Source of the DNA: Clostridiales bacterium
Lineage (GTDB): Bacteria; Bacillota; Clostridia; Peptostreptococcales; Anaerovoracaceae
Assembly (NCBI GenBank): GCA_022773945.1
Contig: JALFNS010000046.1
Location: forward strand, 62,001 to 126,000
Reading direction: 5' to 3'
Length of the DNA: 64,000 nucleotides
Shown: in pieces, positions 36,970 to 48,027 of the stretch
Numbering within the stretch: the first letter of the stretch is position 1
Layout of the letters: each line of letters starts with the position of its first letter
Program-made: the position numbers and the translations under genes
The notes under the pieces: model-generated
What the model saw: the letters and a program-made list of their open reading frames with translations, nothing else
Databases searched by the model: none
What the model was told of the DNA's origin: nothing

Positions 36970-38541
36970 ATGAAGATAGAACTGAGACTTGAATCTGACG
37001 GGTCGTGGATCCCCAGAGAGGTGCCGGAGGGGATGCTGCTCAGCGAGCTGGCGGAGGAATACAGGGAGCAGATGCCCTACAGAGTTCTTCTGGCAAGGGT
37101 GAACGGTTTTGTCAGAGAACTGACGGAGCCGGTGGAAGCTGATTCGCGAACGGAGCTCCTTGATGTGAGGGATCATTCGGCGGATCTGGCGTATCAGAGA
37201 AGCCTCTCTATGATATACGTGCTGGCGGTTCGCAGGGTGCTGGACTCGGATGTGATGATTGACTACTCCATAAACAAGGGTTTTTTTACCAGGGTAATTG
37301 ATCGGGAGTCCGTCAGCGAAGAAGATGTGCGCCTCGTTGAAGATGAGATGAGACGTATAATCAGCAGCGACGCGCCAATAACGCGAGACGGCGACGACTA
37401 TGTTCTGGAAGGTTTTAGAGACTGCTTCCACGGGGAGATGGTGCCGTCTGCCGGATACATAGAGTATTTCTCACTGATGAAGTACAGAGACGGAATCCTG
37501 CTCAGGTTTCCGCATTACAGCAGACCTGAGGTGATTCCACCCTTTGAAGACGAGTACAAACTCCGGGAAGCCTTCGAAGAAGCCCACAGCTGGGGCAGAC
37601 TCATGGGAGCGGAGTATCTGGATGAGCTTAACGAAATCGTCAGGAAGGGTGAAGCGGGAAACCTTATTCTCATAGCTGAGGCCCTTCATGAGAGGAAGAT
37701 GGCCGAGATTGCCGAGAAGATTGCCGAAGAGGGGAAGCGAATAATTCTCGTTGCGGGGCCTTCATCCTCAGGCAAGACCACTTTCGCCAGAAGGCTGTCG
37801 GTGCAGCTTAAGGTTAACGGACTCAAGCCTATATATCTGGGAACCGACGATTACTTCCTGGAAAGAAAGGATGCGCCGAGAGACGAGAAGGGCGAATACA
37901 GATTCGAGGATCTTGATGCCATAGACATAGACCTGTTCAACAGGCACATGAACGGGCTGCTGTCGGGAGAAACCGTGGATTTACCTGTCTTCGATTTCAT
38001 AGAAGGCAAGAAAATTTTCGGTGAACGCCTGACGAGAATTGACCGGGATCAGCCCATAATCATAGAGGGAATACATGCACTGAACGGCGCACTCACTGAG
38101 CAGATACCTGATGATGAGAAGTTCAGGATATATATCAGCCCGCTCACTCACGTGAACATCGACAGGCATATGAGGATTCCGACGGCGGATGCCAGAATGA
38201 TCAGGAGAATGGTGAGGGACTGCAAATACCGCAACCACGCTCCCGCGGACACTCTGCGCAACTGGCACAAGGTGAGAGCCGGTGAAAACAGGAATATATT
38301 CCCTTTCAGCAACAGCGCCGATGTTATATTCAATACAGCACTGGTATATGAGCTGTGTCTGTTGAGAAAGTATGCGGAGCCTTTGCTGGAATCCATAGGA
38401 CCGGATGATGAAATGAGAGGAGGGGCGGAGGAGCTTTTGCGTTTCCTTAGACTGTTTGAAACTATTGACGAGGACAGATACGTTCTCAATAATTCCATAA
38501 TGCGCGAATTTATAGGGGGCTCCGTGTTCGGAGACCTGTAG
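36970..38541 (+). CDS. Uridine kinase-like nucleoside kinase with N-terminal TGS/ThrRS-like domain
   Basis: VAGPSSSGKTTFARRLSVQL P-loop; LGTDDYFLER. Confidence 0.88.
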   Translation: MKIELRLESDGSWIPREVPEGMLLSELAEEYREQMPYRVLLARVNGFVRELTEPVEADSRTELLDVRDHSADLAYQRSLSMIYVLAVRRVLDSDVMIDYSINKGFFTRVIDRESVSEEDVRLVEDEMRRIISSDAPITRDGDDYVLEGFRDCFHGEMVPSAGYIEYFSLMKYRDGILLRFPHYSRPEVIPPFEDEYKLREAFEEAHSWGRLMGAEYLDELNEIVRKGEAGNLILIAEALHERKMAEIAEKIAEEGKRIILVAGPSSSGKTTFARRLSVQLKVNGLKPIYLGTDDYFLERKDAPRDEKGEYRFEDLDAIDIDLFNRHMNGLLSGETVDLPVFDFIEGKKIFGERLTRIDRDQPIIIEGIHALNGALTEQIPDDEKFRIYISPLTHVNIDRHMRIPTADARMIRRMVRDCKYRNHAPADTLRNWHKVRAGENRNIFPFSNSADVIFNTALVYELCLLRKYAEPLLESIGPDDEMRGGAEELLRFLRLFETIDEDRYVLNNSIMREFIGGSVFGDL

Positions 38542-38558
38542 GAAGGCCGGGTGATTTA

Positions 38559-39581
38559 ATGATAGCGGTTATAGGAATAGCCGGTGCTAAAGTCAAAGTT
38601 AAACTGGGAATACCTGAGAAGAAACCGGAGGTTCATGAGCATGAGCTCATACAGGATGTGCCGCCGGAAATGAGTTATGCCTACGAGGAAGCCATGCGCT
38701 CCAGAGACGAGCTGTGGGATGGCGTGGGCAGAGAGCAGGGCGTTTTCGGAGGCTACGATTCCGTGGAGCCTGAAAACGGAGATGAAATTACAACGGAGTT
38801 CAGAGGGACGGCTTACAAGGTGGCCTGTCATCTGGCGGAAGCGGGGGAGAAGGTTAAGTTCATATCCCTTGCCGGTAAGGATCTTATGGGAGATGCTCTC
38901 TCGTGCGATCTTGAGGAGAGAGGTGTTGACACATCCTGTCTAAGGAAGGTGGAAGGGAAGACTCCTGTGGAGGTGCAGGTTGTCAACTTCCTGAACGATC
39001 TGCAGTTTTCGAGAGCTGACGGCGTTCTGGGAGACTCACTGACGCCGGAGATTATTGATGAATACAGCGAGGTTCTGACCGGAGCTTCGGCTGTTATGGT
39101 GGACGGAACTCTGCCGGAGAGGACTTTGCAGCATATATCCGACGTGTACGGCGGTAAGACGAAAATAGTCTTCGATCCGGGAACTCTCGGCGGCGCTGAG
39201 AAGGTGAAGCTGAGGAAATCCGACGCATTGTCGGGAATGTACTGCATAGTGCCCGGACGAATGGAGGCTGAAACGATGTGCGGACGCAGCATTCTCGGAC
39301 GGGACAAGCTGGCTGAAGCGGCCGGACTCTTCATAGACAAAGGCGTCAAAATGACAGTGATAACCATGAAGGGCGGCGGACTCTATTACAGTACCGGTGA
39401 GGAGGAGAATATTATTAAGCCTGAGCGCGTGCTCGGCTTCGCCGAGCCGGAAGGTGCGGGAGATGTGCTGACAGCTGCTGTTGTCAGAGGAGTGGCACAG
39501 AAGCTCGCTCCGGGTGAAATATGCAGCAGGGCGATGGAAGTCACGGCAGATTACCTCAAGGACATAAAGGATGAATTTTAG
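38559..39581 (+). CDS. PfkB family carbohydrate kinase
   Basis: SLAGKDLMGDALSCDLEERGVDTS; GAGDVLTAAVVRG. Confidence 0.85.
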   Translation: MIAVIGIAGAKVKVKLGIPEKKPEVHEHELIQDVPPEMSYAYEEAMRSRDELWDGVGREQGVFGGYDSVEPENGDEITTEFRGTAYKVACHLAEAGEKVKFISLAGKDLMGDALSCDLEERGVDTSCLRKVEGKTPVEVQVVNFLNDLQFSRADGVLGDSLTPEIIDEYSEVLTGASAVMVDGTLPERTLQHISDVYGGKTKIVFDPGTLGGAEKVKLRKSDALSGMYCIVPGRMEAETMCGRSILGRDKLAEAAGLFIDKGVKMTVITMKGGGLYYSTGEEENIIKPERVLGFAEPEGAGDVLTAAVVRGVAQKLAPGEICSRAMEVTADYLKDIKDEF

Positions 39582-39590
39582 GAGGGAAAT

Positions 39591-40241
39591 ATGGCAATAA
39601 AAATAGACAACGTTAAGAAAGCCGGTAAAATCAAGATCGACACTATAATCAGGAACCTCGAGAAGAGAAACATGAAGGGATACTATGCTGAGGACCGCGA
39701 GGAGGCGCTCAGGATGCTGCTTGAGATGATTCCGGAAGGCTCATCGGTGGGAAAGGGCGGATCGGCTACTCTCGATGAGGTGGGAATCACCGGGATTCTC
39801 GCCGAGGGAAACTACGAATATCTGGACGCCTTCGGCAATCCGGATCCGGATGTCGCAAAGGCCGTAAAACGCAAAACCTTCAGTGCGGATGTGTTTATCA
39901 CCAGCACCAATGCCGTTACAATGGACGGCAAGCTTGTGAACATCGACGGCACGGGAAACAGAATGGCCGCATTCATATGGGGACCGGACAAGGTTATAGT
40001 TGTTGCGGGAAGAAACAAGATTGTGGCAGATGAAGACGAGGCTGTTGAGAGAATCAGGTGCGATGCATGTCCGCCTAACTGTCTCAGACTCTCCAAGAAG
40101 ACTCCATGCAGCGCCACGGGAGTGTGCGGGGAGTGCCTCTCACCGGGCAACACCATATGCTGTCACACCGTTACCACAAGGTTTTCTTCAATAAACGACC
40201 GTATCCACGTGATACTGGTTAACGAAGTGCTCGGGTTCTGA
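39591..40241 (+). CDS. LUD domain (LutC/DUF162-like) protein
   Basis: GSSVGKGGSATLDEVGI, TSTNAVTMDGKLVNIDGTGNRMAAFIWGPDKVIVVAGRNKI, Cys-rich C-terminus. Confidence 0.87.
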   Translation: MAIKIDNVKKAGKIKIDTIIRNLEKRNMKGYYAEDREEALRMLLEMIPEGSSVGKGGSATLDEVGITGILAEGNYEYLDAFGNPDPDVAKAVKRKTFSADVFITSTNAVTMDGKLVNIDGTGNRMAAFIWGPDKVIVVAGRNKIVADEDEAVERIRCDACPPNCLRLSKKTPCSATGVCGECLSPGNTICCHTVTTRFSSINDRIHVILVNEVLGF

Positions 40242-40260
40242 TAACAGGAAATTAACGTAG

Positions 40261-40292
40261 AGACTGCCGATATATGCGGCGGTCTTTTTTTT
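40261..40292 (+). terminator. Rho-independent terminator
   Basis: AGACTGCCG-ATATATG-CGGCGGTCT then TTTTTTT. Confidence 0.85.
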
Positions 40293-40416
40293 CATGTGCT
40301 GCACACAGAGGTGAAATGGGTACACACTAAAAAGTGTTCGAACATACAGGGCTGGAAGCCTTGAAAACAGTGGATTTTGCATTGTAAAAAACCGCGAAAT
40401 TAATTTCAAAAAACAC

Positions 40417-40445
40417 TTGAAAGACGGGCGGGGGTTTGGTAAAAT
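40417..40445 (+). promoter_or_regulatory. Promoter of the S10 operon
   Basis: TTGAAA-17-TAAAAT. Confidence 0.7.
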
Positions 40446-40691
40446 GATAGAGCTTGTGTAAGGCGATGAAATGGGAAGTTACCGTGCTATCGGAGAATTT
40501 CCATGGAGAAAGTCCCCACATAAGACCGGGGGCGAAGGGATTCGCTGGATTTTTCTTGTGTGTCAGAACATAGAAACACACAAAGGCGTGTACAAAGCAA
40601 GCAAACCACCGTACACGTTGAAAATTCAAGGCTGAACCCCTTGTACAAGCATAGCGAAAACTGTACAAAAGCTAAGTTGTAGGAGGAAAAA

Positions 40692-41003
40692 ATGAGCGAA
40701 TTACAGAAAATCAGAATTAAGCTTAAGGCTTATGACCACGCGCTTCTGGATGCATCCGCTGCTAAGATCGTGGAGACTGCACAGAAGACAGGTGCCGAAG
40801 TTTCCGGCCCTATTCCGCTTCCGACGGAAAAAGAAGTTATAACTATTCTGAGAGCTGTTCACAAGTACAAGGATTCCAGAGAACAGTTCGAGCAGAGAAC
40901 TCACAAGAGACTTATCGACATAACCAGTGCCACAGCCAAGACTACAGACGCACTGACAAAGCTTGATCTCCCTGCAGGAGTTGACATCGAAATCAAGCTT
41001 TAA
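40692..41003 (+). CDS. rpsJ: 30S ribosomal protein S10
   Basis: [40 protein letters not shown]. Confidence 0.98.
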   Translation: MSELQKIRIKLKAYDHALLDASAAKIVETAQKTGAEVSGPIPLPTEKEVITILRAVHKYKDSREQFEQRTHKRLIDITSATAKTTDALTKLDLPAGVDIEIKL

Positions 41004-41155
41004 GCTGAGAATGAAGGGAACACTCCCCGATTAGTATGGACAGTGCATAGCATGATCCGCCGCCGGCCGGCAGTAAGGTTAGCCGGTGAGTTGTATCAGC
41101 GGAGGGATTGATGGTGTGCTGGCCCGCTGTTAAGAAAGAGAGGAAAAAATAAACT

Positions 41156-41791
41156 ATGAAGACAATCTTAGGAAAGAAAGTGGGCATGACTCAGATCTTT
41201 ACCGAAGCAGGAGCAGTTGTTCCTGTAACAGTAGTGGAAGCCGGCCCTGTAACGGTTACTCAGGTTAAGACGGTTGAGACAGACGGTTACGACGGAGTAC
41301 AGATCGGTTTCGAAGAGGCCAAGCCTCAGAGAGTCAACAAGCCTATGACAGGCCATTTTGAAAAGAATGACCTTAAGCCTATGAAGCACCTGGCTGAGTT
41401 CAGACCTGAAGAAGGCGAAGAGTACCAGGTAGGACAGCAGATTACAGTTGCTGATTTCGAAGTCGGCAGCAAGCTGGATGTTACCGGAACTTCCAAGGGT
41501 AAGGGAACTCAGGGTAACATCAAGAGACACGGACATCACAGAGGCCCTATGAGCCACGGTTCCAAGCACAAGAGACTGGCCGGAGCTCTGGCGGCAGGTA
41601 CATACCCGTCAAGAGTATTCAAGGGTAATGCAGGTCCGGGAAGAATGGGACGCGAGACAGTTACCGTTCAGAACGTTGAGCTGGTGAAAGTTATTGAAGA
41701 TAGAAACCTTATGCTGATAAAGGGCGCTGTTCCGGGAAACAAGGGCGGAATCGTAAGCGTTCGTTACGCAGTTAAAGGCCAGAACAAATAG
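41156..41791 (+). CDS. rplC: 50S ribosomal protein L3
   Basis: ILGKKVGMTQIF, HGSKHKRLAGA. Confidence 0.98.
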   Translation: MKTILGKKVGMTQIFTEAGAVVPVTVVEAGPVTVTQVKTVETDGYDGVQIGFEEAKPQRVNKPMTGHFEKNDLKPMKHLAEFRPEEGEEYQVGQQITVADFEVGSKLDVTGTSKGKGTQGNIKRHGHHRGPMSHGSKHKRLAGALAAGTYPSRVFKGNAGPGRMGRETVTVQNVELVKVIEDRNLMLIKGAVPGNKGGIVSVRYAVKGQNK

Positions 41792-41817
41792 GATGACTTC
41801 AGGAAGGAGGAAGTAAA

Positions 41818-42441
41818 ATGTCAAAAGTGACAATGCTGAACATGGCAGGCGCAGAAGTCGGAACCATCGAACTGAACGATGCGATTTTCGGAATCGAGCC
41901 TAACCAGAACGCAGTACATGCGGTAGTTAAGAATATTTTAGCCAACAAGAGACAGGGCACCCAGTCAGCAAAGACCAGAGCTGAAGTCAGAGGAGGCGGA
42001 AGAAAGCCTTTCAGACAGAAGGGTACAGGACGCCACAGACAGGGTTCCTCAACAGACCCTTCACAGGTAGGCGGAGGAGTGGTATTCGCACCGAAGCCGA
42101 GAAGCTACAGATACACACTGCCTAAGAAGCTCAGAAGACTGGCAATGAAGTCAATGCTCTCATCAAAGGCACAGGAGAACGAGCTCATCGTAATCGACGA
42201 GATTAAGTTCGAAGAGCCTAAGACCAAGGCTATGGTCAAGATGCTGGCAGACGTAAAGGCAGAGAAGAAAGCACTGATCGTAACTGCAGAGAAGGATGAA
42301 AACATCATCAGATCCGCAGCTAACATTCCGGGAATAAGAACTGCACTGGTAGGAACAATGAACGTTTATGAGATTATCAATCATAACAGCCTGATTCTCA
42401 CCAAGGCAGCAGTTGAGAAAATTGAGGAGGTGTACGCATAA
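41818..42441 (+). CDS. rplD: 50S ribosomal protein L4
   Basis: [38 protein letters not shown]. Confidence 0.98.
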   Translation: MSKVTMLNMAGAEVGTIELNDAIFGIEPNQNAVHAVVKNILANKRQGTQSAKTRAEVRGGGRKPFRQKGTGRHRQGSSTDPSQVGGGVVFAPKPRSYRYTLPKKLRRLAMKSMLSSKAQENELIVIDEIKFEEPKTKAMVKMLADVKAEKKALIVTAEKDENIIRSAANIPGIRTALVGTMNVYEIINHNSLILTKAAVEKIEEVYA

Positions 42442-42731
42442 TGAAGACTCCTTACGATGTAATATTAAAGCCTGTTATTTCAGAGAGATCCATGGAGGAT
42501 GCTCAGGCCAAGAAGTACACATTCAAGGTAGCGGTTGATGCCAACAGGACAGAGGTTAAGCAGGCTGTTGAAGAGATCTTCGACGTTGAGGTCAAGAAGG
42601 TCAACATAATGAACGTTGTAGGAAAAGAAAAGAGAATGGGAAGATTTGTCGGCAAGACTGCCGCTTCCAAGAAGGCAATTGTCACTCTGACTGCCGGAAG
42701 CAAGGAAATCGAATTCTTCCAGAGTCTGTAA
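42441..42731 (+). CDS. rplW: 50S ribosomal protein L23
   Basis: [14 protein letters not shown]...[22 protein letters not shown]. Confidence 0.98.
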   Translation: MKTPYDVILKPVISERSMEDAQAKKYTFKVAVDANRTEVKQAVEEIFDVEVKKVNIMNVVGKEKRMGRFVGKTAASKKAIVTLTAGSKEIEFFQSL

Positions 42732-42749
42732 TACAGGAGGTAGACATAA

Positions 42750-43583
42750 ATGGGAATCAAAAAATATAATCCGACAACTCCTGGTTTAAGAGGAATGACG
42801 GTTTCTACATTTGAAGAAATCACCTGCACTACACCGGAGAAGTCACTGACAGTAACTCTCAAGAAGCATTCGGGAAGAAACTCCAGAGGTAAGATTACTG
42901 TAAGACACAGAGGCGGCGGATACAGACACAAGTACAGAATCATCGACTTCAAGAGAGATAAGGACGGTATTCCTGGTAAGGTTGCCACTATCGAGTACGA
43001 CCCTAACAGAAGTGCCAACATCGCTCTCATCAACTACGCTGACGGTGAGAAGAGATACATAATCGCTCCTAACAACCTGAAGGTCGGCGACATGATCGAG
43101 TCAGGTCCTGAGGCTGATATCAAGACAGGAAACGCACTTCCTGTAGCAAATATCCCTGTAGGTACAATCATTCACAACATCGAGCTTAAGCCTGGCAAGG
43201 GCGGACAGATGGTAAGATCCGCAGGAAACGGTGCTCAGCTCATGGCTAAGGAAGGACAGTTCGCTTCAGTGAGACTGCCGTCCGGAGAAGTGAGAAAGAT
43301 CAGACTCGAATGCAGAGCCACAATCGGTGAAGTTGGAAACCTTGATCACCAGAACATTCAGATTGGTAAGGCAGGAAGAAAACGTCACATGGGAATCAGA
43401 CCTACAGTCAGAGGTTCCGTAATGAACCCTAACGATCACCCTCACGGCGGTGGTGAAGGTAAGGCCGGAATCGGACGTGTAAGCCCTGTAACACCTTGGG
43501 GTAAGCCTGCACTTGGTTACAAGACCAGAAAGAAGAAGAAGGCATCCAACAAATATATCGTTAAGAGAAGAAACGAAAAATAA
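42750..43583 (+). CDS. rplB: 50S ribosomal protein L2
   Basis: [42 protein letters not shown]. Confidence 0.98.
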   Translation: MGIKKYNPTTPGLRGMTVSTFEEITCTTPEKSLTVTLKKHSGRNSRGKITVRHRGGGYRHKYRIIDFKRDKDGIPGKVATIEYDPNRSANIALINYADGEKRYIIAPNNLKVGDMIESGPEADIKTGNALPVANIPVGTIIHNIELKPGKGGQMVRSAGNGAQLMAKEGQFASVRLPSGEVRKIRLECRATIGEVGNLDHQNIQIGKAGRKRHMGIRPTVRGSVMNPNDHPHGGGEGKAGIGRVSPVTPWGKPALGYKTRKKKKASNKYIVKRRNEK

Positions 43584-43603
43584 CAGGAAGGAGCAGAAGA
43601 TAA

Positions 43604-43876
43604 ATGGGTAGATCACTGAAGAAAGGCCCTTTCGTAAATGAGAAGCTGCTGAAAGCCATAAACGAAATGAACGCAGCTAACGAAAAGAAAGTAATTAAGA
43701 CCTGGTCAAGACCATCCACTATTTTCCCGCAGATGGTCGGACATACAATAGCAGTGCACGATGGCAGAAAACATGTTCCTGTATATATTACAGAAGATAT
43801 GGTTGGACACAGACTTGGAGAATTCGCTCCGACCAGAACTTTCAGAGGACATGCAGCAGATAAGAAAGTTAAATAA
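43604..43876 (+). CDS. rpsS: 30S ribosomal protein S19
   Basis: [34 protein letters not shown]. Confidence 0.98.
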   Translation: MGRSLKKGPFVNEKLLKAINEMNAANEKKVIKTWSRPSTIFPQMVGHTIAVHDGRKHVPVYITEDMVGHRLGEFAPTRTFRGHAADKKVK

Positions 43877-43895
43877 AGAAAGGAGATAACAGAAA

Positions 43896-44234
43896 ATGGA
43901 AGCAAAAGCAATTGCAAAATACGTTAGAATGTCTCCTTCTAAGATCAAGCCGGTTGTAGATCTGGTTAGAGGCAAGGATTTAAGCGAGGCATTAACAATT
44001 CTGAAGTTCACTCCCGGCAAGGGAGCTGAAATCGTAGAAAAGGTTGTACAGTCCGCAGCTGCCAATGCAGATGTTAAAGAAATGAACGCTGACAATCTCT
44101 ATGTAGCGGAAATATATGCCCATCAGGGACCGACAATGAAGAGATGGAAAGCCGGAGCACAGGGCAGAGCATCAATAATCTTAAAGAGAAGCAGCCACGT
44201 AGGATGCACTCTGAAAGAAAAGGAGGTTAACTAA
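43896..44234 (+). CDS. rplV: 50S ribosomal protein L22
   Basis: [23 protein letters not shown]. Confidence 0.98.
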   Translation: MEAKAIAKYVRMSPSKIKPVVDLVRGKDLSEALTILKFTPGKGAEIVEKVVQSAAANADVKEMNADNLYVAEIYAHQGPTMKRWKAGAQGRASIILKRSSHVGCTLKEKEVN

Positions 44235-45112
44235 TGGGTCAGAAAGTAAGTCCGCACGGATTAAGAGTAGGCGTTATCAAAGACTGGGATTCCAAATGGT
44301 ATGCTGACAAATCCAAGTTTGCAGATTATCTCGTAGAGGATAACCAGGTAAGAGAATTCGTAAAGAAAAAGCTTTTTGCATCAGGCGTTTCCAAGATTGT
44401 TATTGAGAGAGCGGCTGAGAACAAGATTAAGATTATCGTTATGACGGCTAAGCCGGGTATGGTAATCGGCAGATCCGGAACAGGCATCGATGACCTGAAG
44501 AAGGATCTGGAGAAGATGACAGGCAAGACAGTCATTATCGACATCAGAGAAGTCAGAAGAGCTGAACTGGATGCACAGCTTACAGCTGAAAGCGTCGCAC
44601 AGGCTCTCGAAAGAAGAGTTTCCTTCAGAAGAGCTATGAAGCAGGCTATCGGCAGAACTATGAAGGCCGGTGCCAAGGGAATCAAGGTTCTCACATCAGG
44701 AAGACTCGGCGGAGCTGAAATCGCCAGATCCGAGAAGTACAGCGAAGGTAACGTTCCTCTTCACACATTAAGAGCTGACATAGACTATGGTTTCGCAGAA
44801 GCTGACACTACATACGGTAAGATCGGTGTCAAGGTATGGATTAACCATGGTGAAATTCTCGACAAGGGTCTCAAGAGCCAGGTAGTCGAAGAAAAGAAAG
44901 AAGGCAAGGGCGGCAGAAGAAGAAGAGATGACAGAAGAGGCCGCAGAGACGGAGACAGAAGACCTAGAAGAGACGACAGAAGAAATGACAGGGCAGAAGC
45001 TCCTAAGGCAGTAAATCCTAGAGTCAGGAAGACTCCTAAGGTAGAGCCGCAGGTTGCGGAGGCTCAGGTAGAAGAAGCTCAGGCTCCTGCAGAGGCGCCT
45101 GCTGAAGAATAG
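44234..45112 (+). CDS. rpsC: 30S ribosomal protein S3 with long Arg/Asp-rich C-terminal extension
   Basis: [55 protein letters not shown] tail. Confidence 0.97.
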   Translation: MGQKVSPHGLRVGVIKDWDSKWYADKSKFADYLVEDNQVREFVKKKLFASGVSKIVIERAAENKIKIIVMTAKPGMVIGRSGTGIDDLKKDLEKMTGKTVIIDIREVRRAELDAQLTAESVAQALERRVSFRRAMKQAIGRTMKAGAKGIKVLTSGRLGGAEIARSEKYSEGNVPLHTLRADIDYGFAEADTTYGKIGVKVWINHGEILDKGLKSQVVEEKKEGKGGRRRRDDRRGRRDGDRRPRRDDRRNDRAEAPKAVNPRVRKTPKVEPQVAEAQVEEAQAPAEAPAEE

Positions 45113-45137
45113 ACAGTAGCGAAAGGAGGAACGCGAC

Positions 45138-45569
45138 ATGTTAATGCCAAAGCGCGTTAAACACAGAAGAGTCCACAGAGGCAGAATGAAGGGCAAAGCC
45201 ACTAAAGGCAACACCATCACATATGGAGATTATGGTCTTCAGGCTACAGAGTGCGGATGGATAACTTCAAACCAGATCGAGGCTGCCAGAGTAGCCATGA
45301 CAAGATCGGTTAAAAGAGGTGGTAAGGTTTACATCAAGATCTTCCCTCACAAGTCCATTACCAAGAAGCCTGCAGAAGTACGTATGGGTTCAGGTAAAGG
45401 TGCTCCTGAATACTGGGTAGCAGTAGTTAAGCCGGGCAGAATACTCTTCGAGATCGAGGGAGTAACTGAGGAGCAGGCAAGAGAAGCTATGAGACTGGCT
45501 TCACACAAGCTGCCTATCAAGAGCAAGTTTGCCATCGCAGATAAGACAGAAAAGGGTGGTGAAGCATAA
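45138..45569 (+). CDS. rplP: 50S ribosomal protein L16
   Basis: [25 protein letters not shown]. Confidence 0.98.
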   Translation: MLMPKRVKHRRVHRGRMKGKATKGNTITYGDYGLQATECGWITSNQIEAARVAMTRSVKRGGKVYIKIFPHKSITKKPAEVRMGSGKGAPEYWVAVVKPGRILFEIEGVTEEQAREAMRLASHKLPIKSKFAIADKTEKGGEA

Positions 45570-45772
45570 TGGAATTAAAGAAAATCAGAGAAATGTCAGA
45601 AGCAGAATTAAATGCAGAACTGTTAAAGATGAAGAAAGATCTCTTTAATCTCAGATTCCAGCATGTAACCGGACAGCTTGAAAACCCTATTCTGCTGAGA
45701 GATACCAAGAGAGATATCGCGAGAGTTAAAACTATAATCAGAGAAAAAGAACTCGAGAAGGTTCAGGGCTAA
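45569..45772 (+). CDS. rpmC: 50S ribosomal protein L29
   Basis: [27 protein letters not shown]. Confidence 0.98.
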   Translation: MELKKIREMSEAELNAELLKMKKDLFNLRFQHVTGQLENPILLRDTKRDIARVKTIIREKELEKVQG

Positions 45773-45790
45773 CAGAAAGGAGGATGTATT

Positions 45791-46051
45791 ATGGCAGTTG
45801 ACAGAAACAGAAGAAAGACATTAGTCGGTATCGTAACAAGCGATAAAATGGATAAGACAGTTGTCGTAACAGTTGAAGACTTCGTAAGACATTCACTTTA
45901 TGGAAAAGCCGTAAAGAGAACTAAGAAGGTTAAGGCTCACGACGAGAACAATGAATGCCAGATTGGCGATAAAGTCAGAATTATGGAGACAAGACCTCTG
46001 TCCAAGGACAAGAGATGGAGACTTGTGAACGTTATCGAAAAGGTTAAGTAA
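45791..46051 (+). CDS. rpsQ: 30S ribosomal protein S17
   Basis: [23 protein letters not shown]. Confidence 0.98.
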   Translation: MAVDRNRRKTLVGIVTSDKMDKTVVVTVEDFVRHSLYGKAVKRTKKVKAHDENNECQIGDKVRIMETRPLSKDKRWRLVNVIEKVK

Positions 46052-46065
46052 AGGAGGCGCTGGTA

Positions 46066-46434
46066 ATGATTCAGACTGAAACAAGATTAAGGGTAGCTGA
46101 CAACTCTGGCGCTAAAGAACTTCTCTGCATCCGTATATTAGGCGGAACAAGCCGTCAGTACGCTAACATCGGCGACGTTATCGTATGCGCCGTTAAGGAA
46201 GCTACTCCGGGCGGAGTTGTTAAGAAAGGTGAAGTAGTCAGAGCTGTTGTTGTCAGAACTAAGCATGGTGCCAGAAGACAGGACGGAAGCTATGTTAAGT
46301 TCGACCAGAACGCAGCAGTTATTATCAAGGACGACATGCAGCCGGTTGGAACCCGTATTTTCGGGCCTGTAGCCAGAGAGCTCAGAGATAAAGGCTTCAT
46401 GAAGATCGTATCCCTGGCACCGGAAGTATTATAG
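46066..46434 (+). CDS. rplN: 50S ribosomal protein L14
   Basis: [27 protein letters not shown]. Confidence 0.98.
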   Translation: MIQTETRLRVADNSGAKELLCIRILGGTSRQYANIGDVIVCAVKEATPGGVVKKGEVVRAVVVRTKHGARRQDGSYVKFDQNAAVIIKDDMQPVGTRIFGPVARELRDKGFMKIVSLAPEVL

Positions 46435-46447
46435 GAGGGTATCAGTA

Positions 46448-46753
46448 ATGAAAATTAAGAAGGATGATACAGTAATCGTACTTGCCGGCAAAGACAAGGG
46501 TAAGACCGGCAAAGTGCTTAAGGCAATGCCTAAAGAAGGCAGAGTTATAGTAGAGGGCGTAAACATCCAGACAAAGCATCAGAAGCAGACTCAGAAGGCT
46601 GCAGCTGAGATCAAGCATCAGGAAGGCCCTATCGACGTTTCAAACGTTATGTACTATGACACTAAGAACAAGAAACCATCAAGAATCGGCTACAAGGTTG
46701 AGGAAGGCAAGAAAGTAAGAGTTGCCAAGGCTACCGGAGCCGTGATTGACTAA
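46448..46753 (+). CDS. rplX: 50S ribosomal protein L24
   Basis: [28 protein letters not shown]. Confidence 0.98.
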   Translation: MKIKKDDTVIVLAGKDKGKTGKVLKAMPKEGRVIVEGVNIQTKHQKQTQKAAAEIKHQEGPIDVSNVMYYDTKNKKPSRIGYKVEEGKKVRVAKATGAVID

Positions 46754-46770
46754 GAAAGGAGGAGACGGTT

Positions 46771-47313
46771 TTGACAGCAAGATTAAGAGAAATGTACAAG
46801 AACGAAGTCTTCCCTGCGTTACAGGAGCAGTTCAAGTATGAGAACGTTATGCAGGTTCCTAAGCTTGAGAAGGTTACCATCAACATGGGACTGGGCGAAG
46901 CTAAGGAGAACGCTAAGATTCTCGAGAGCGCAGTTAAGGAAATCGCACTCATTACAGGACAGAGACCTGTTGTTACGAAGGCCAGAAAGTCAATTGCAAA
47001 CTTCAAGGTAAGACAGGGAATGCCGGTGGGAGCCAAGGTTACTCTCAGAGGCGACAACATGTACGAGTTTATCGATAAGCTTTTCAACATCGCTCTTCCT
47101 AGAGTTAGAGACTTCAAGGGCGTAGGCAAGAACTCATTCGACGGCAGAGGCAATTACTCGATGGGTATCAAGGAACAGCTTATATTCCCTGAAATCAACT
47201 ACGACAAGGTTGAGACAATCAAGGGTATGAACATCGTATTCACTACAACGGCTGAAACTGACGAAGAAGCTAAGGCTCTTCTCGAGAAGCTTGGAATGCC
47301 GTTTGAAAAGTAA
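46771..47313 (+). CDS. rplE: 50S ribosomal protein L5
   Basis: [25 protein letters not shown] start after AAAGGAGG. Confidence 0.98.
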   Translation: MTARLREMYKNEVFPALQEQFKYENVMQVPKLEKVTINMGLGEAKENAKILESAVKEIALITGQRPVVTKARKSIANFKVRQGMPVGAKVTLRGDNMYEFIDKLFNIALPRVRDFKGVGKNSFDGRGNYSMGIKEQLIFPEINYDKVETIKGMNIVFTTTAETDEEAKALLEKLGMPFEK

Positions 47314-47326
47314 AAGGAGGATATAG

Positions 47327-47512
47327 ATGGCTAAGACATCGCTCAAGGTTAAGCAGCAGAGAAAACCTAAGTACTCAACTCGTGCATATACGAGATGCAG
47401 AATTTGCGGAAGACCTCATTCAGTGCTGAAGAAGTACGGAATCTGCAGAATCTGCTTCAGAGAACTGGCTTACAAAGGCGAAATCCCGGGTGTTAAGAAA
47501 GCATCCTGGTAA
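47327..47512 (+). CDS. rpsZ: 30S ribosomal protein S14 type Z
   Basis: [38 protein letters not shown]. Confidence 0.97.
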   Translation: MAKTSLKVKQQRKPKYSTRAYTRCRICGRPHSVLKKYGICRICFRELAYKGEIPGVKKASW

Positions 47513-47617
47513 TAGAGATTAGAACACTATTCGTTAAGTTGCATCGGGACATGCACCCGACCGCGGAGGCGGCTCCGGGGCAGGTCCGGCAAAACTGATG
47601 AAAGGAGAATTACGAAG

Positions 47618-48016
47618 ATGACAATGACAGATCCGATTGCGGATATGCTGACAAGAATCAGAAATGCTAATACCGCCGGTCATCCGACGGTTGACATACC
47701 TGCTTCCAAGATGAAGAAGTCAATTGCCGGCATTCTTAAGGAAGAGGGCTATATCGAGGACTTCCAGGTAATCGAGGACAACAAGCAGGGAATCATCAGG
47801 GTTACCATGAAGTATGGTCCTGAGAAAGAGAGAGTAATCAGCGGAATCAAGAAGATTTCCAAGCCTGGACTCAAATCTTATGCAAAGGCCAATGAAATTC
47901 CTAGAGTTCTCGGCGGACTGGGAATCGCTATCATCTCCACTTCAAAGGGAGTTATCAGCGACAAGGAAGCCAGAAAGCTCGGAGTTGGCGGCGAAGTAAT
48001 CTGTTACGTATGGTAG
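47618..48016 (+). CDS. rpsH: 30S ribosomal protein S8
   Basis: [38 protein letters not shown]. Confidence 0.98.
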   Translation: MTMTDPIADMLTRIRNANTAGHPTVDIPASKMKKSIAGILKEEGYIEDFQVIEDNKQGIIRVTMKYGPEKERVISGIKKISKPGLKSYAKANEIPRVLGGLGIAIISTSKGVISDKEARKLGVGGEVICYVW

Positions 48017-48027
48017 GAGGTATATAA

